From NCBI GenBank assembly GCA_963422565.1, contig OY730228.1, positions 496,001 to 560,000 on the forward strand: a stretch of DNA of 64,000 nt. The letters are read 5' to 3'. This document shows, in pieces, positions 53,060-61,604 of this stretch. Position 1 is the stretch's first letter. Each line of letters starts with the position of its first letter. This stretch comes from G963422565 sp963422565. GTDB taxonomy: Bacteria; Pseudomonadota; Alphaproteobacteria; MPNO01. The translations under genes were made by a program, and so were the position numbers. The notes under the pieces were generated by a model, which had not been told where the DNA came from, ran no database searches, and worked only from the letters and a program-made list of their open reading frames with translations.

Positions 53060-53983
53060 ATGAAAGCAGTCTATATCGAAGCGCATGGCGGACCGGAAGC
53101 GCTGGAATTCGGCGACTTGCCGGATCCGGCTCCCGGCGACGGCGAGATCGTGGTCGACATCCGCGCGGCCAGCGTCAACGGCGCCGACTGGAAAATGCGC
53201 GCGGGAAAGTACGGGCCGTTGTCCGACTTTCCGCATATATTGGGCCGCGACTTCTCCGGCGTGGTCGCGGCGCTGGGCGCCGGCGTCGCGGAGTTCGATC
53301 CGGGCGATCCGGTCTTCGGCGTCTGCCCCGCCGGCAGCGAAGGCGCCTATGCCGAGAAGATCGCGATCGACCCGGCGATCGTCGCGCGCAAGCCCGACTC
53401 GATATCCCACGCCGAGATTTCCGCGCTTTCGCTGATCGGACTGACGGCGCTGGTTTCCATCGAGGACACGATCCGGCTCCGGCCGGGCGAGACCGTCCTG
53501 ATCCATGGCGGCGCGGGGGGCGTCGCCGGCTTCGCCGTCCAACTGGCCAAGCATATCGGCGCGCGGGTGGTCGCGACGGCGAGCACGGAGAATCACGATT
53601 ACGTGCGCGCGCTCGGCGCCGAGATCGTGATCGACTACAACGCGGTCGATGTCGCGTCGGCGGCCCCCGAATGCGACGCGGTCCTCGATACCGTCGGCGG
53701 CGAGGCCGTCCGGATGTCGTTCGCCGTGCTCAAACCGGGAGGCCGCGCCGCCTTCATCGCCTCCGGGCCCGCCGCGCCACCTTCCCCGCGCAGCGATGTC
53801 GTCTCGCTCAGGCCGCGGGTGGGTCGGGACCGCGCCCATCTGGAGCGCATCCTGCGGCTCTTCGAGGACGGTGCGGTGCGGGCACCGGAGATCCGGCGCT
53901 ATCCGCTCGCCCTGGCGGGGGAGGCGCACCGGATCAGCGAAGGCCGGCATCTGCGCGGCAAGCTGGTACTCGAGACGGGATGA
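53060..53983 (+). CDS. NADP-dependent quinone oxidoreductase (zinc-free MDR family)
   Basis: A 307-residue medium-chain dehydrogenase/reductase. The N-terminal GroES-like domain has IRAASVNGADWKMRAGKYGP and FPHILGRDFSGVVAALGAGV. The Rossmann domain has VLIHGGAGGVAGFAVQLAKH. The cysteine set of zinc alcohol dehydrogenases is missing, so it is the quinone-oxidoreductase type, reducing quinones or enones with NADPH. ATG 53060 starts the conserved MKAVYIEAHGGPEAL. It converges with the molybdenum hydroxylase gene, with 12 bp between the stops. The substrate is unknown. Confidence 0.9.
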   Translation: MKAVYIEAHGGPEALEFGDLPDPAPGDGEIVVDIRAASVNGADWKMRAGKYGPLSDFPHILGRDFSGVVAALGAGVAEFDPGDPVFGVCPAGSEGAYAEKIAIDPAIVARKPDSISHAEISALSLIGLTALVSIEDTIRLRPGETVLIHGGAGGVAGFAVQLAKHIGARVVATASTENHDYVRALGAEIVIDYNAVDVASAAPECDAVLDTVGGEAVRMSFAVLKPGGRAAFIASGPAAPPSPRSDVVSLRPRVGRDRAHLERILRLFEDGAVRAPEIRRYPLALAGEAHRISEGRHLRGKLVLETG

Positions 53984-53995
53984 GACGCTCCCGCG

Positions 53996-56335
53996 TCAGG
54001 CGGCAACCCCTCGCAGTGCCTGCCAGACGCCGTGCGGGCTGGCCGGGAGCGGAAGGCTGCCGACGCCCCGTTCGGCGAGCGCATCGAGGATCGCGCAGAC
54101 GACCGCCGGATAGGCGCCGCCGTTTCCCGCCTCGCCGCAGCCCTTGGCGCCGAGCGGATTGGTCTCGCAGGGCACCGGCCGCGTAACGAAGTCGATCGCG
54201 CCCAGATGATCCGCCCGCGGCATCGCATAATCCATGAAGGAGCCGGTCAGGAGCTGCCCGTCAGCGTCATAGACTGTGCGCTCCAACATGACCTGACCGA
54301 GGCCCTGGGCGATTCCGCCGTGAACCTGCCCCTCGACGATCGGCGGGTTGACCACGGTCCCGAAGTCGTCGACGACCGTGTATCTGTCGACCAGGACCTC
54401 GCCGGTCTCCGGATCGATCTCGATCTCGCAGACATGGCAGCCGTTCGGAAAGCTGATCGGGCTTGTCGCATGGTTGACCTTGGCGTCGAGCGCGAGCGCC
54501 GGGTCCCCGCGCCGGCGCGCCTCGGCGGCGAGCGCCATGATGTCGATCGACCGATCGGTGCCGGCGACGACGAAGCGCCCTTCCTCGAACAGGATGTCTT
54601 CGCGAGCGGCCTCGAGGACGAGGGCGGCCGTTTCGCGTCCGCGAGCGACGACGCGGTCGCTCGCCTCGACGATGGCGCCGCCTGCGGCGATGAGCGATCG
54701 CGACCCGCCGGACCCGCCCGCGCCCTCGCTCATCTCGTCCGAATCGTTCTGGATCAACCGGACCGCCTCGAAGGGTATGCCGAGGCGGTCGACGAGAAGC
54801 TGCGCGAACGGCGTCGCGTGTCCCATGCCGAAGTCGCAGCTGCCGCTGACCAGCGTGACGGCGCCGTCCGGCTCGAACCGGACGTCGGCGAGCTCGCTGC
54901 CGGGGGGCGCGGTCGTCTCCAGATAGGGAGCGATGCCGAGGCCGCGCAGCCGGCCCCGGGCGCGGGTCGCGGCGCGGCGCGCTTCGTAGCCCGCGACATC
55001 CGCGCGGGCCATCGCCGCGTCCATGGCCGCTTCGAACTCGCCCGAATCGTAGACCAGACCGACCGGCGTCGCGTGCGGCATCATCTCGGGGGCGATGAGG
55101 TTGCGGCGGCGGAGGGCGATCCGATCGATACCCATCTCGCGGGCCGCCTTGTCGATCAGGGTCTCCAGAAAATATTTCGACTCGGGCCTGCCGGCGCCCC
55201 GGTACGGCCCGGTCGGCACCGTGTTGGTGAAGACGCATTTCGCGGAATAGGAGATCAGGGGCGTCTTGTAGACGCTGATGATGTTGCGGCTCACGACGTT
55301 GGTGACCGGCCATGGCCCCATCGCCGTCAGATAGGCGCCCATGTCGCCGAGACCCTCGACCTCGAGGGCGAGGAAGTTGCCGTCCCGGTCGAGCGCCAGA
55401 GTCAGGTCCATCCGCATCGCCCGCCCCTGGTGATCCGAGAGAAAGCTCTCGGAGCGGTCGGCGCACCATTTGACCGGCCGCCCCAGCCGACGGGCGGCGA
55501 AGAGGGCGCAGACGGCTTCGTTGAAGCTCGCCCCCTTCATGCCGAACGAGCCTCCGATGTCGTCGCTGATCACCCGGATTCTGTCCGGCGCCACCCGGAA
55601 GACCGCGTTGGCCAGGGTCGCCCGATAACCGGCGACGCCCTGCGAGCCGACATGGAGGGTGAACTTTTCCGAAGTCCCATCGTACCGGGCGAGGACGGCG
55701 CGCGGCTCCATCGCGTTGACGACCATGCGGGTGTTGTCGAGGCGGATGCGGGTGACGTGATGCGCCCGCGCCATGGCCTCCTCCACGGCCGCCGCGTCCC
55801 CCATGTGGAAATCGAGATAGACGTTGCCGGGGGCGCTCTCCCAGATCTGCGGCGCTCCCGGAGCGACCGCCGCGTCGACATCGCCGACGGCGGGAAGATC
55901 CTTCACGTCCAGCAGGATCGCCTCGGCGGCATCTTCGGCTTGCTGGCGGGTCTCCGCAACGACCATCGCGACCGGGTCCCCGACATGGCGCAAGCGGCCG
56001 ATGGCGAGGGCCGGCCGCGGCGGCGCCACGGGGGCGGAGCCGTCGCGGTTCTTCAGGGCAACCGGACAGGGCAGATCGCCCAACCCGTCCGCGCGCAGGT
56101 CCTCGCCGACGAATATTCCGAGGACGCCGGGCATCGCCCGCGCCGCGGCGCAATCCAGCCCGGCGATCTCGCCGTGACCCACGCTGGAGCGCAGGAAGCG
56201 GGCATGGGCTTGGTCCGGGGCGTTATGGTCGTCGGTGTAGCGTCCGCCCCCTCTGAGCAATCGAGGGTCCTCGCTGCGCGGGACCGGCTGCCCGACCCCG
56301 AATTTCAGCCGAGGATATCCGTCCGCGCCCGACAT
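53996..56335 (-). CDS. Xanthine-dehydrogenase-family molybdenum hydroxylase large subunit (CoxL-type II), second copy
   Basis: A 779-residue molybdopterin-binding subunit distinct from that at 44824. The start MSGADGYPRLKFGVGQPVPR leads into SEDPRLLRGGGRYTDD. Active-site region TVPTGPYRGAGRPESKYFLE carries the type II AYRGAGR-like loop. SGSCDFGMGHATPFAQLLVD and GAKGCGEAGNGGAYPAVVCA hold the molybdopterin contacts and the catalytic glutamate near residue 733. No CoxM or CoxS gene adjoins it, so partners must be elsewhere or absent. It is read after the cysteine-hydrolase gene (1 bp between the genes), an operon of two. Its target is probably an N-heterocycle or aromatic, by family only. Confidence 0.9.
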   Translation of the reverse strand: MSGADGYPRLKFGVGQPVPRSEDPRLLRGGGRYTDDHNAPDQAHARFLRSSVGHGEIAGLDCAAARAMPGVLGIFVGEDLRADGLGDLPCPVALKNRDGSAPVAPPRPALAIGRLRHVGDPVAMVVAETRQQAEDAAEAILLDVKDLPAVGDVDAAVAPGAPQIWESAPGNVYLDFHMGDAAAVEEAMARAHHVTRIRLDNTRMVVNAMEPRAVLARYDGTSEKFTLHVGSQGVAGYRATLANAVFRVAPDRIRVISDDIGGSFGMKGASFNEAVCALFAARRLGRPVKWCADRSESFLSDHQGRAMRMDLTLALDRDGNFLALEVEGLGDMGAYLTAMGPWPVTNVVSRNIISVYKTPLISYSAKCVFTNTVPTGPYRGAGRPESKYFLETLIDKAAREMGIDRIALRRRNLIAPEMMPHATPVGLVYDSGEFEAAMDAAMARADVAGYEARRAATRARGRLRGLGIAPYLETTAPPGSELADVRFEPDGAVTLVSGSCDFGMGHATPFAQLLVDRLGIPFEAVRLIQNDSDEMSEGAGGSGGSRSLIAAGGAIVEASDRVVARGRETAALVLEAAREDILFEEGRFVVAGTDRSIDIMALAAEARRRGDPALALDAKVNHATSPISFPNGCHVCEIEIDPETGEVLVDRYTVVDDFGTVVNPPIVEGQVHGGIAQGLGQVMLERTVYDADGQLLTGSFMDYAMPRADHLGAIDFVTRPVPCETNPLGAKGCGEAGNGGAYPAVVCAILDALAERGVGSLPLPASPHGVWQALRGVAA

Positions 56336-56336
56336 C

Positions 56337-57077
56337 TCACCCCCGTTCCGTCATGCCCTGCGCGGTCGGGCCGCCGGCACTCGTCGCGTTGCGCCGCGAC
56401 GACGCCTCGAGGCGGGCGACGATCTCGTCGGTGGTCTGCACATCGCCGAAGGACAGATAGAAGTTGCCGAGCGTCGCGGCGTGCTCGGCGTCGGTCAGCG
56501 TCGCGCAGCCGTCGGAGACCATGAGCGACCTGTAGTTGAGCATCATCGCGTCGCGCGCGGTGGATTCGCAGCACACATTTGTGGCGACGCCGGTGACGAT
56601 GATGGTTTCGATCTCGTGATCGCCCAGCACGTTCTCGATGTCGGAGGAGCCTTGAATGAAGGCGCTGAACCGCCGCTTGACCACGCGCCGGTCGTCGTCC
56701 CGAACATCGAGTTCGGGCCAGAGCCGGAAGGCGCGGCTGTCGCGCTGCATTCCGGCCATTCGGATCTCCCTCTTGTCCGCCGTATAGCGCTCTTGCGCAA
56801 CGGACCAGCTCCGGGCCGACTCGCGCGGCGCCAGGTTCTGGATCCAGATCACGACGCCGCCCGCCCCGCGCACCGCGTCGGCGAGGCGGTTCACGTTGGG
56901 CACGATCTCCTGGGCGATCGGCGCGGCGCCGAGCTGCCCCTCTTCCATGAAGTAGATCTGCATGTCGACGACCAGGAGCGCCGTCTTCGGCCCGTCGAAG
57001 CTCTCGCAGATATGCGGCCGGCCCTGGCGCCCGACCACCCGGTCGACGAACTCCTGCGGCATCTCGAATCTGTGCAT
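56337..57077 (-). CDS. Isochorismatase-like cysteine hydrolase
   Basis: A 246-residue hydrolase with the D-K-C triad: aspartate in ALLVVDMQIYFMEEG, lysine in VVKRRFSAFIQG, and cysteine in GVATNVCCESTARDA near residue 166. These enzymes hydrolyse amides such as N-carbamoylsarcosine, maleamate or nicotinamide. ATG 57077 has an excellent AGGAGG 7-8 nt upstream; the longer frame is non-coding. It is followed 1 bp later by the CoxL-type gene. Linked maleamate-type hydrolases and molybdenum hydroxylases occur in N-heterocycle (nicotinate-like) breakdown, so that pathway is a reasonable guess. Confidence 0.9.
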   Translation of the reverse strand: MHRFEMPQEFVDRVVGRQGRPHICESFDGPKTALLVVDMQIYFMEEGQLGAAPIAQEIVPNVNRLADAVRGAGGVVIWIQNLAPRESARSWSVAQERYTADKREIRMAGMQRDSRAFRLWPELDVRDDDRRVVKRRFSAFIQGSSDIENVLGDHEIETIIVTGVATNVCCESTARDAMMLNYRSLMVSDGCATLTDAEHAATLGNFYLSFGDVQTTDEIVARLEASSRRNATSAGGPTAQGMTERG

Positions 57078-57149
57078 CGCCGCCTCCTGGCAAGGGGTGA
57101 GCGGACTATAGAACGCGGCCCCAGCCCGGGCAATCGCCGGGGCCGGGAC

Positions 57150-57190
57150 CGGCGGTTCCCGTTCGGGAAACCGCGACCGGCAAGCCGGAA
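57150..57190. repeat. Intergenic repeat, partial copy D
   Basis: GGCGGTTCCCGTTCGGGAAACC followed by GCGACCGGCAAGCCGGA matches the end and inner block of copy B. Only this part is recognisable. It lies in the divergent 57078-57499 region, which otherwise holds nothing recognised. Confidence 0.5.
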
Positions 57191-57499
57191 AGCGTTCAGT
57201 CTTCGCATTCGGGCGTCGCATCTCCGGAGATCGCATCATGTCGAGACCGCCTGCAAGTCTCGGGTCGAGATCCGAGGCGACGGCCGGGCGCCCGTCCCGG
57301 CCTCGGGAGCGGGTTCGCGCGCCGCGGGGACGAACCGGCAGGTCTTTGCAAAAACCGCGCATTCTGCAACGATGCGTCGGGGAAGAGACGCGATCCGCTT
57401 ACCCTTCGTCATCCGGGTGGGAAGCCGATGCGGTACGGGAGTCGTACCGGGCGGGACGATCCGGTCGGATCGCCGGGCGAAAGGCGGGACGGCGACGGC

Positions 57500-58444
57500 A
57501 TGGCAACGAGGGACTCTCTTCGGGCGCCCGACAGCGACGTATCGGGTACGGCCTCGCCGCGATCAGCGGCGGTCTGGATGGGGCTCGCGGGGGCGGGCGC
57601 GCTGGGATTTCTGGCGTTCCCGGAGATCTATGCCTGGTGGGTCCCGGCGGTCGCCGCCGTCGTCGGCTGGTCCGCCGCCGCGGCCTTTCTGACCCGAACC
57701 CGGGAGACCGCGCTTGCGATCTCCTGCTGTTTCCTGCTCGCCGTTCTGGTTCCGCTCTTCGGGGCCTGGGCGAAGATCGTCGAACCGTTTCTTTCCGCGG
57801 CGCAAAGCGGCGCGCCGAGCCTCCTCCTGACAGGCGAGACTCTCTATCGCCTGATTCTCGCCGGCGGCGCCGCGCTGTTCTTCGCGGCCATGGCGTCGCG
57901 GACCTGCTCGCGCGACGCGCTCGAGAGATATCTCGCTTACGGGGTCGTCTCGCTGCCCCGTCTGATCATCGGCTCGCTGATCCTGATCGGGATCGTGATC
58001 AACTTCGGCAACGTGGTCGGCCGCTATCTCTTCCTGGCGCCGATCATCTGGGCGGAGGAGATCATGATCTACATCATGGTCTGGATGGTCTTCGTCGGCG
58101 CCGTGCTGGTGACCTGGGACGGGCATCATCTCAAGATGGACTTCTTCTCGATCATGCTGCCGTCGCCGTCGAAGGAGATCATGAATTTCATCGCGACGGC
58201 GGCGTTCGTCCTCACCTGCCTGTTCGTGCTGCCGCAGGCGCACAAGGTGACGAATCTGATGAACGATCTGGATCAGCGCAGCGTTGTCGCCGAGATTCCG
58301 ATGGTGATCCCGCATTTCGCGCTGCTCCTCGGGTTCGCACTGATGTTCGTCGCCGTGGTCTATCGGTTCCGAAGGATGGTGACGGGGGACCTGGTGAGCG
58401 AGGTCGACGAGCTCGTGGCCAAGGCCGAGGACGGCAAGGCCTGA
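57500..58444 (+). CDS. dctQ: TRAP transporter small permease (DctQ), N-terminally extended
   Basis: About 314 residues from ATG 57500, or 338 from ATG 57428. The second half is a DctQ four-helix unit: LIIGSLILIGIVINFGNVVG, then RYLFLAPIIWAEEIMIYIMV and GAVLVTWDGHHLKMDFFSIM. The first 150 residues add four hydrophobic segments (AAVWMGLAGAGALGFLAF, WVPAVAAVVGWSAAAAFL, ISCCFLLAVLVPLFGAWA, ILAGGAALFFAAMA), which ordinary DctQ lacks. The extension's role is unknown. It lies 73 bp before a DctM gene. No DctP binding protein is in the neighbourhood. Confidence 0.82.
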   Translation: MATRDSLRAPDSDVSGTASPRSAAVWMGLAGAGALGFLAFPEIYAWWVPAVAAVVGWSAAAAFLTRTRETALAISCCFLLAVLVPLFGAWAKIVEPFLSAAQSGAPSLLLTGETLYRLILAGGAALFFAAMASRTCSRDALERYLAYGVVSLPRLIIGSLILIGIVINFGNVVGRYLFLAPIIWAEEIMIYIMVWMVFVGAVLVTWDGHHLKMDFFSIMLPSPSKEIMNFIATAAFVLTCLFVLPQAHKVTNLMNDLDQRSVVAEIPMVIPHFALLLGFALMFVAVVYRFRRMVTGDLVSEVDELVAKAEDGKA

Positions 58445-58517
58445 CGGCATCTTCACCGCCGCGGCCGGCCCCTTCGCCGCGGCCGCTCGACAACGAATTC
58501 GGACAGGGAGAGCGAGG

Positions 58518-59792
58518 ATGGAGTGGGTGATGGCGCTGATGCCGGTGGGCCTGCTGCTCCTCGGCTTCCCGATCTTCATCATCCTGATCGTCACCTCGGC
58601 CGTGATCCTCCTGTTCTTCATGCAGGTGCCGCTGACCGCGGTCCACCAGGTCATGTTCGGCAGCGTCGACAAGTTTGCGTTGATGGCCGTGCCGTTCTTC
58701 ATCTTCGCGGGCGAACTGATGGGGCGGGGAGGCATCTCGCAGCGAATCATCGCCTGGGTCCTGTCGATCATCGGCGGCATGCGGGGCAGCCTGCCGCTGA
58801 CCACGGTCGGGACCTGCACCATCTTTGGCGCGATCTCGGGCTCCAGCCCGGCGACGGTCGCCGCCGTCGGCCGGCTCCTCTACCCGCCTCTGCGGGAGAA
58901 GGGCTATGACGAGAAGTTCTCGACCGGCGTTCTGACCTCCTCGGGCGCGATCGCGATCGTCATTCCACCGTCGATCAGCATGATCCTCTACGGCGCGTCG
59001 GCGGAGCAGTCGGTGGCGCTGCTGTTCATCGCCGGAGTCTTTCCCGGGCTCCTGATGTCGCTGCTGATGGGCGGCTACATCTACTGGTACGCCGCCCGCC
59101 GCAACATTCGCGAAGGCCGGCCGTTCGCATGGGGGCCGTTCATGCGGGCGAGCAAGGCCGGCGTCTGGGCGCTCGGCACCCCGGTGATCATCCTCGGCGG
59201 CATCTATGCCGGCGTCTTCTCCCCGACCGAGGCCGCCGGCATCGCCTGCGTCTACGCGATCGTCGTCACCAAGTTCATCTATGGCGACATCAGCTGGAAG
59301 GGGCTGTGGGACGTCTCGGTGAGCTCGATGTATCTGACCGCGCAGGTGCTGATCATCGTCGCCGGGGCGGGCGTCTTTTCCTGGCTGCTCACCGTCAGCG
59401 GCATCCCGCAGGCCGCGGTCGCGGCGATTCAGGAGCTCCAGGTCGAGCCCTGGATGATCCTTCTGGTCATCAACGTCTTCCTGCTGATCGTCGGCTGCCT
59501 GCTCGATCCCGGCTCGGCGATTCTGGTGCTGACGCCCCTGCTCGCCCCGATCGCGGCCGCGATCGGCGTCGATCTGGTGCATTTCGGCGTCATCATGACC
59601 GTGAATCTGGCGATCGGCATGTTCACGCCGCCGTTCGGCCTGAACATCTTCGTCGCCCAGGCCCTCTTCAAGGCGCCGCTCAAGAGCATCTATCCCGGCT
59701 TGATCCCCTTCATCGTCATCAACATCGTCGCTCTGGCCATCGTGACTTATGTTCCGGAGCTGTCATTGTATCTGACCCGGTTCGCCGGCTGA
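58518..59792 (+). CDS. dctM: TRAP transporter large permease (DctM)
   Basis: A 424-residue carrier with the normal DctM hydrophobic layout. Markers are FALMAVPFFIFAGELMGRGG, TIFGAISGSSPATVAAVGRL, STGVLTSSGAIAIVIPPSIS and LAIGMFTPPFGLNIFVAQAL. AGGGAGAGCGAGG precedes ATG 58518. Together with the extended DctQ it forms a permease pair needing a binding protein from elsewhere. It is followed 24 bp later by a hydroxyisobutyrate-dehydrogenase-like gene, probably on one transcript, so the imported compound may be a hydroxy acid. Confidence 0.93.
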   Translation: MEWVMALMPVGLLLLGFPIFIILIVTSAVILLFFMQVPLTAVHQVMFGSVDKFALMAVPFFIFAGELMGRGGISQRIIAWVLSIIGGMRGSLPLTTVGTCTIFGAISGSSPATVAAVGRLLYPPLREKGYDEKFSTGVLTSSGAIAIVIPPSISMILYGASAEQSVALLFIAGVFPGLLMSLLMGGYIYWYAARRNIREGRPFAWGPFMRASKAGVWALGTPVIILGGIYAGVFSPTEAAGIACVYAIVVTKFIYGDISWKGLWDVSVSSMYLTAQVLIIVAGAGVFSWLLTVSGIPQAAVAAIQELQVEPWMILLVINVFLLIVGCLLDPGSAILVLTPLLAPIAAAIGVDLVHFGVIMTVNLAIGMFTPPFGLNIFVAQALFKAPLKSIYPGLIPFIVINIVALAIVTYVPELSLYLTRFAG

Positions 59793-59816
59793 TCGGCGCG
59801 AAGGGAGAAGGACGGA

Positions 59817-60761
59817 ATGAGCGGTCGCGAAAACGCCTTTCCCTCCACGGGCTGGATCGGCACCGGGCGGATGGGGTTCCCGATGGCCTCCCTCCTCCTG
59901 GAGGCGGGCGCGGATGTCGCGGTCTACAACCGCACGCGGAGCAAGGCCGCGCCTCTGGAAGGGCGGGGCGCCGTTCTGGTGGACTCGCCGTCGGCGCTGG
60001 CGGATCGCGACGTCGTGTTCACGATGGTCGCCGGACCCGACGATCTGCGAAGCGTGATCTCCGGCCCCGACGGGCTCCTCTCCGACGGCGACCGCGCGCC
60101 GAAGATCGTGGTCGACTGCTCGTCGGTGGACGTGGCCGCATCCGAGGACGTCCGCCGGGCGCTCGCGGCGCGCGGCGCCGCGTTCCTCGCCGCCCCGGTC
60201 AGCGGGAACGGCAACGTGGCGGCGGGCGGGCGGCTGTCGATCGTGGCTTCGGGGCCGGCGGCGGTGTTCGACGAGGTTCGGCCGCTCCTCGAAGCGATCG
60301 CGCCCGCCGGCGTCACCCATGTCGGCGACGGCGATCTCTCGCGCATCTGCAAGATCTGCCACAACGTCATGCTCGGCGTCGTGAGCCAGTGCATGGCCGA
60401 GATCACGGTTCTCGCCGAGCGCGCCGGGGTGTCGCGCCAGGCGTTCCTCGAGTTCGTCAACGCGTCCGTGATGGGTTCGATCTTCACACGCTACAAGGCG
60501 CCCGCCTTCGTCAATCTGGACTGGACGACGACCTTCACCCCGCCGCTGCTGCGCAAGGATCTCGATCTGGGCCTGGCGCTCGGGCGCGAGCTCGACGTCC
60601 CGATGCCGGTGGCCGCCCTCACCCGCGAGATCCTGTCTTCGGTGGTCGGTCGGGGACATACGGCGTGCGACTTCGCCATCCTGCTGCAGCACGAAGCGGA
60701 CGGCGCCGGCCTTACCCTGGTCTCGGAAGACGCCGAGATCGACGACGGCCTCAGTGACTGA
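59817..60761 (+). CDS. Beta-hydroxyacid dehydrogenase (3-hydroxyisobutyrate dehydrogenase-like)
   Basis: A 314-residue NAD(P)-dependent enzyme. The cofactor motif is GWIGTGRMGFPMASLLLEAG. The substrate motif is FLAAPVSGNGNVAAGGRLSI. The catalytic lysine is in ICKICHNVMLGVVSQ near residue 178, and a C-terminal helical domain follows (LLRKDLDLGLALGRELDVPM). A GGGAGAAGGA site precedes ATG 59817. It oxidises a 3-hydroxy acid to a semialdehyde, or does the reverse reduction. It is the third gene after dctQ and dctM and ends overlapping (11 bp) the convergent gene at 60751. The exact substrate is unknown. Confidence 0.9.
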   Translation: MSGRENAFPSTGWIGTGRMGFPMASLLLEAGADVAVYNRTRSKAAPLEGRGAVLVDSPSALADRDVVFTMVAGPDDLRSVISGPDGLLSDGDRAPKIVVDCSSVDVAASEDVRRALAARGAAFLAAPVSGNGNVAAGGRLSIVASGPAAVFDEVRPLLEAIAPAGVTHVGDGDLSRICKICHNVMLGVVSQCMAEITVLAERAGVSRQAFLEFVNASVMGSIFTRYKAPAFVNLDWTTTFTPPLLRKDLDLGLALGRELDVPMPVAALTREILSSVVGRGHTACDFAILLQHEADGAGLTLVSEDAEIDDGLSD

Positions 60762-61560
60762 TCGCCGCCTCGGCCTTGGCGTAATCGAACGCGACCGGCG
60801 CGATCTCTCCGGCCTCGATCGCGGCGAGCCGGTCCGCCGGCAAAGGGCATGAGAACTGCCCGTTGCGCATGCGGAGCCGGGCCTTGAGGAGCCCGACGAC
60901 CAGCGCCTCGAGCCTGCGCCATTCGCCTTCGTCCAGCCCCTCGCGGTCCAGCCCGGCGATCCCCTCCAGCATATGCTCGAACTCGTCCTCGTAGACCAGG
61001 GCGCAGACATCGGCGATCATGCCGTCGATCCCGCCGCGCCCGGCCAGCGCCATGCCCTCGCGAAAGAGGGCGCAATAGCCGCCCTCGGAGAATTTGCAGG
61101 CGCGGCGCCCGATCTCCCCTCCCTCGGCGATGGTTCGATAGCGGAGCCGGGTCAGCGCGTCGTCCTCGGGCCAGCCGGTGCAGCGATGCGGATCGATGGC
61201 CGGGATCCCGGCCGGGCGGATGGCGTCGTAGAGGTCGGCGAAGGCGACCAGATGGGTGAACTCCTCGTAGAGCCCTTCCAGGAGGTCCCGGATGCGGTGA
61301 CGGGTGATGCCGGGCGCGCGATCCATCTGCGGCAGGAGATCGAGAGTCTCGGTCAGGGGACCCATGATGACGCCGCGATTCTCGAAGTCGCCGACTCCGG
61401 AACCCTTGAACTCCTTGAAGACCTGCAGCTCGAGCCAGCGAAGATCGGTCTCGAGCGTGCGGACCGGCGAGTCCCAGTAGGCGCGGACGATTTCGGCCTC
61501 GCCCGCGAAGAACGGCGCCGCAGCGTCCACCAAACGACGAAAGGGATCGCTGAAGACCAT
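60751..61560 (-). CDS. Unknown helical protein with ExxH pairs, possible di-iron protein
   Basis: A 269-residue soluble, mostly helical protein that I do not recognise. Two segments are suggestive: LLEGLYEEFTHLVAFADLYD and ALVYEDEFEHMLEGIAGLD. Each carries an E-x-x-H, the spacing used by ferritin-like di-iron carboxylate proteins, and additional glutamates (AEIVRAYWDSP, LELQVFKEF) could fill the other ligands. GEIGRRACKFSEGGYCALF has cysteines of unknown role. No membrane or signal segment is seen. It converges with the gene at 59817. If di-iron, it could be an oxygenase or oxidase; the evidence is motif spacing only. Confidence 0.6.
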   Translation of the reverse strand: MVFSDPFRRLVDAAAPFFAGEAEIVRAYWDSPVRTLETDLRWLELQVFKEFKGSGVGDFENRGVIMGPLTETLDLLPQMDRAPGITRHRIRDLLEGLYEEFTHLVAFADLYDAIRPAGIPAIDPHRCTGWPEDDALTRLRYRTIAEGGEIGRRACKFSEGGYCALFREGMALAGRGGIDGMIADVCALVYEDEFEHMLEGIAGLDREGLDEGEWRRLEALVVGLLKARLRMRNGQFSCPLPADRLAAIEAGEIAPVAFDYAKAEAAISH

Positions 61561-61604
61561 GGCTGCATCCTACAGGGCCGCCTAGGTCCCGGCAAACCGG
61601 GGCG

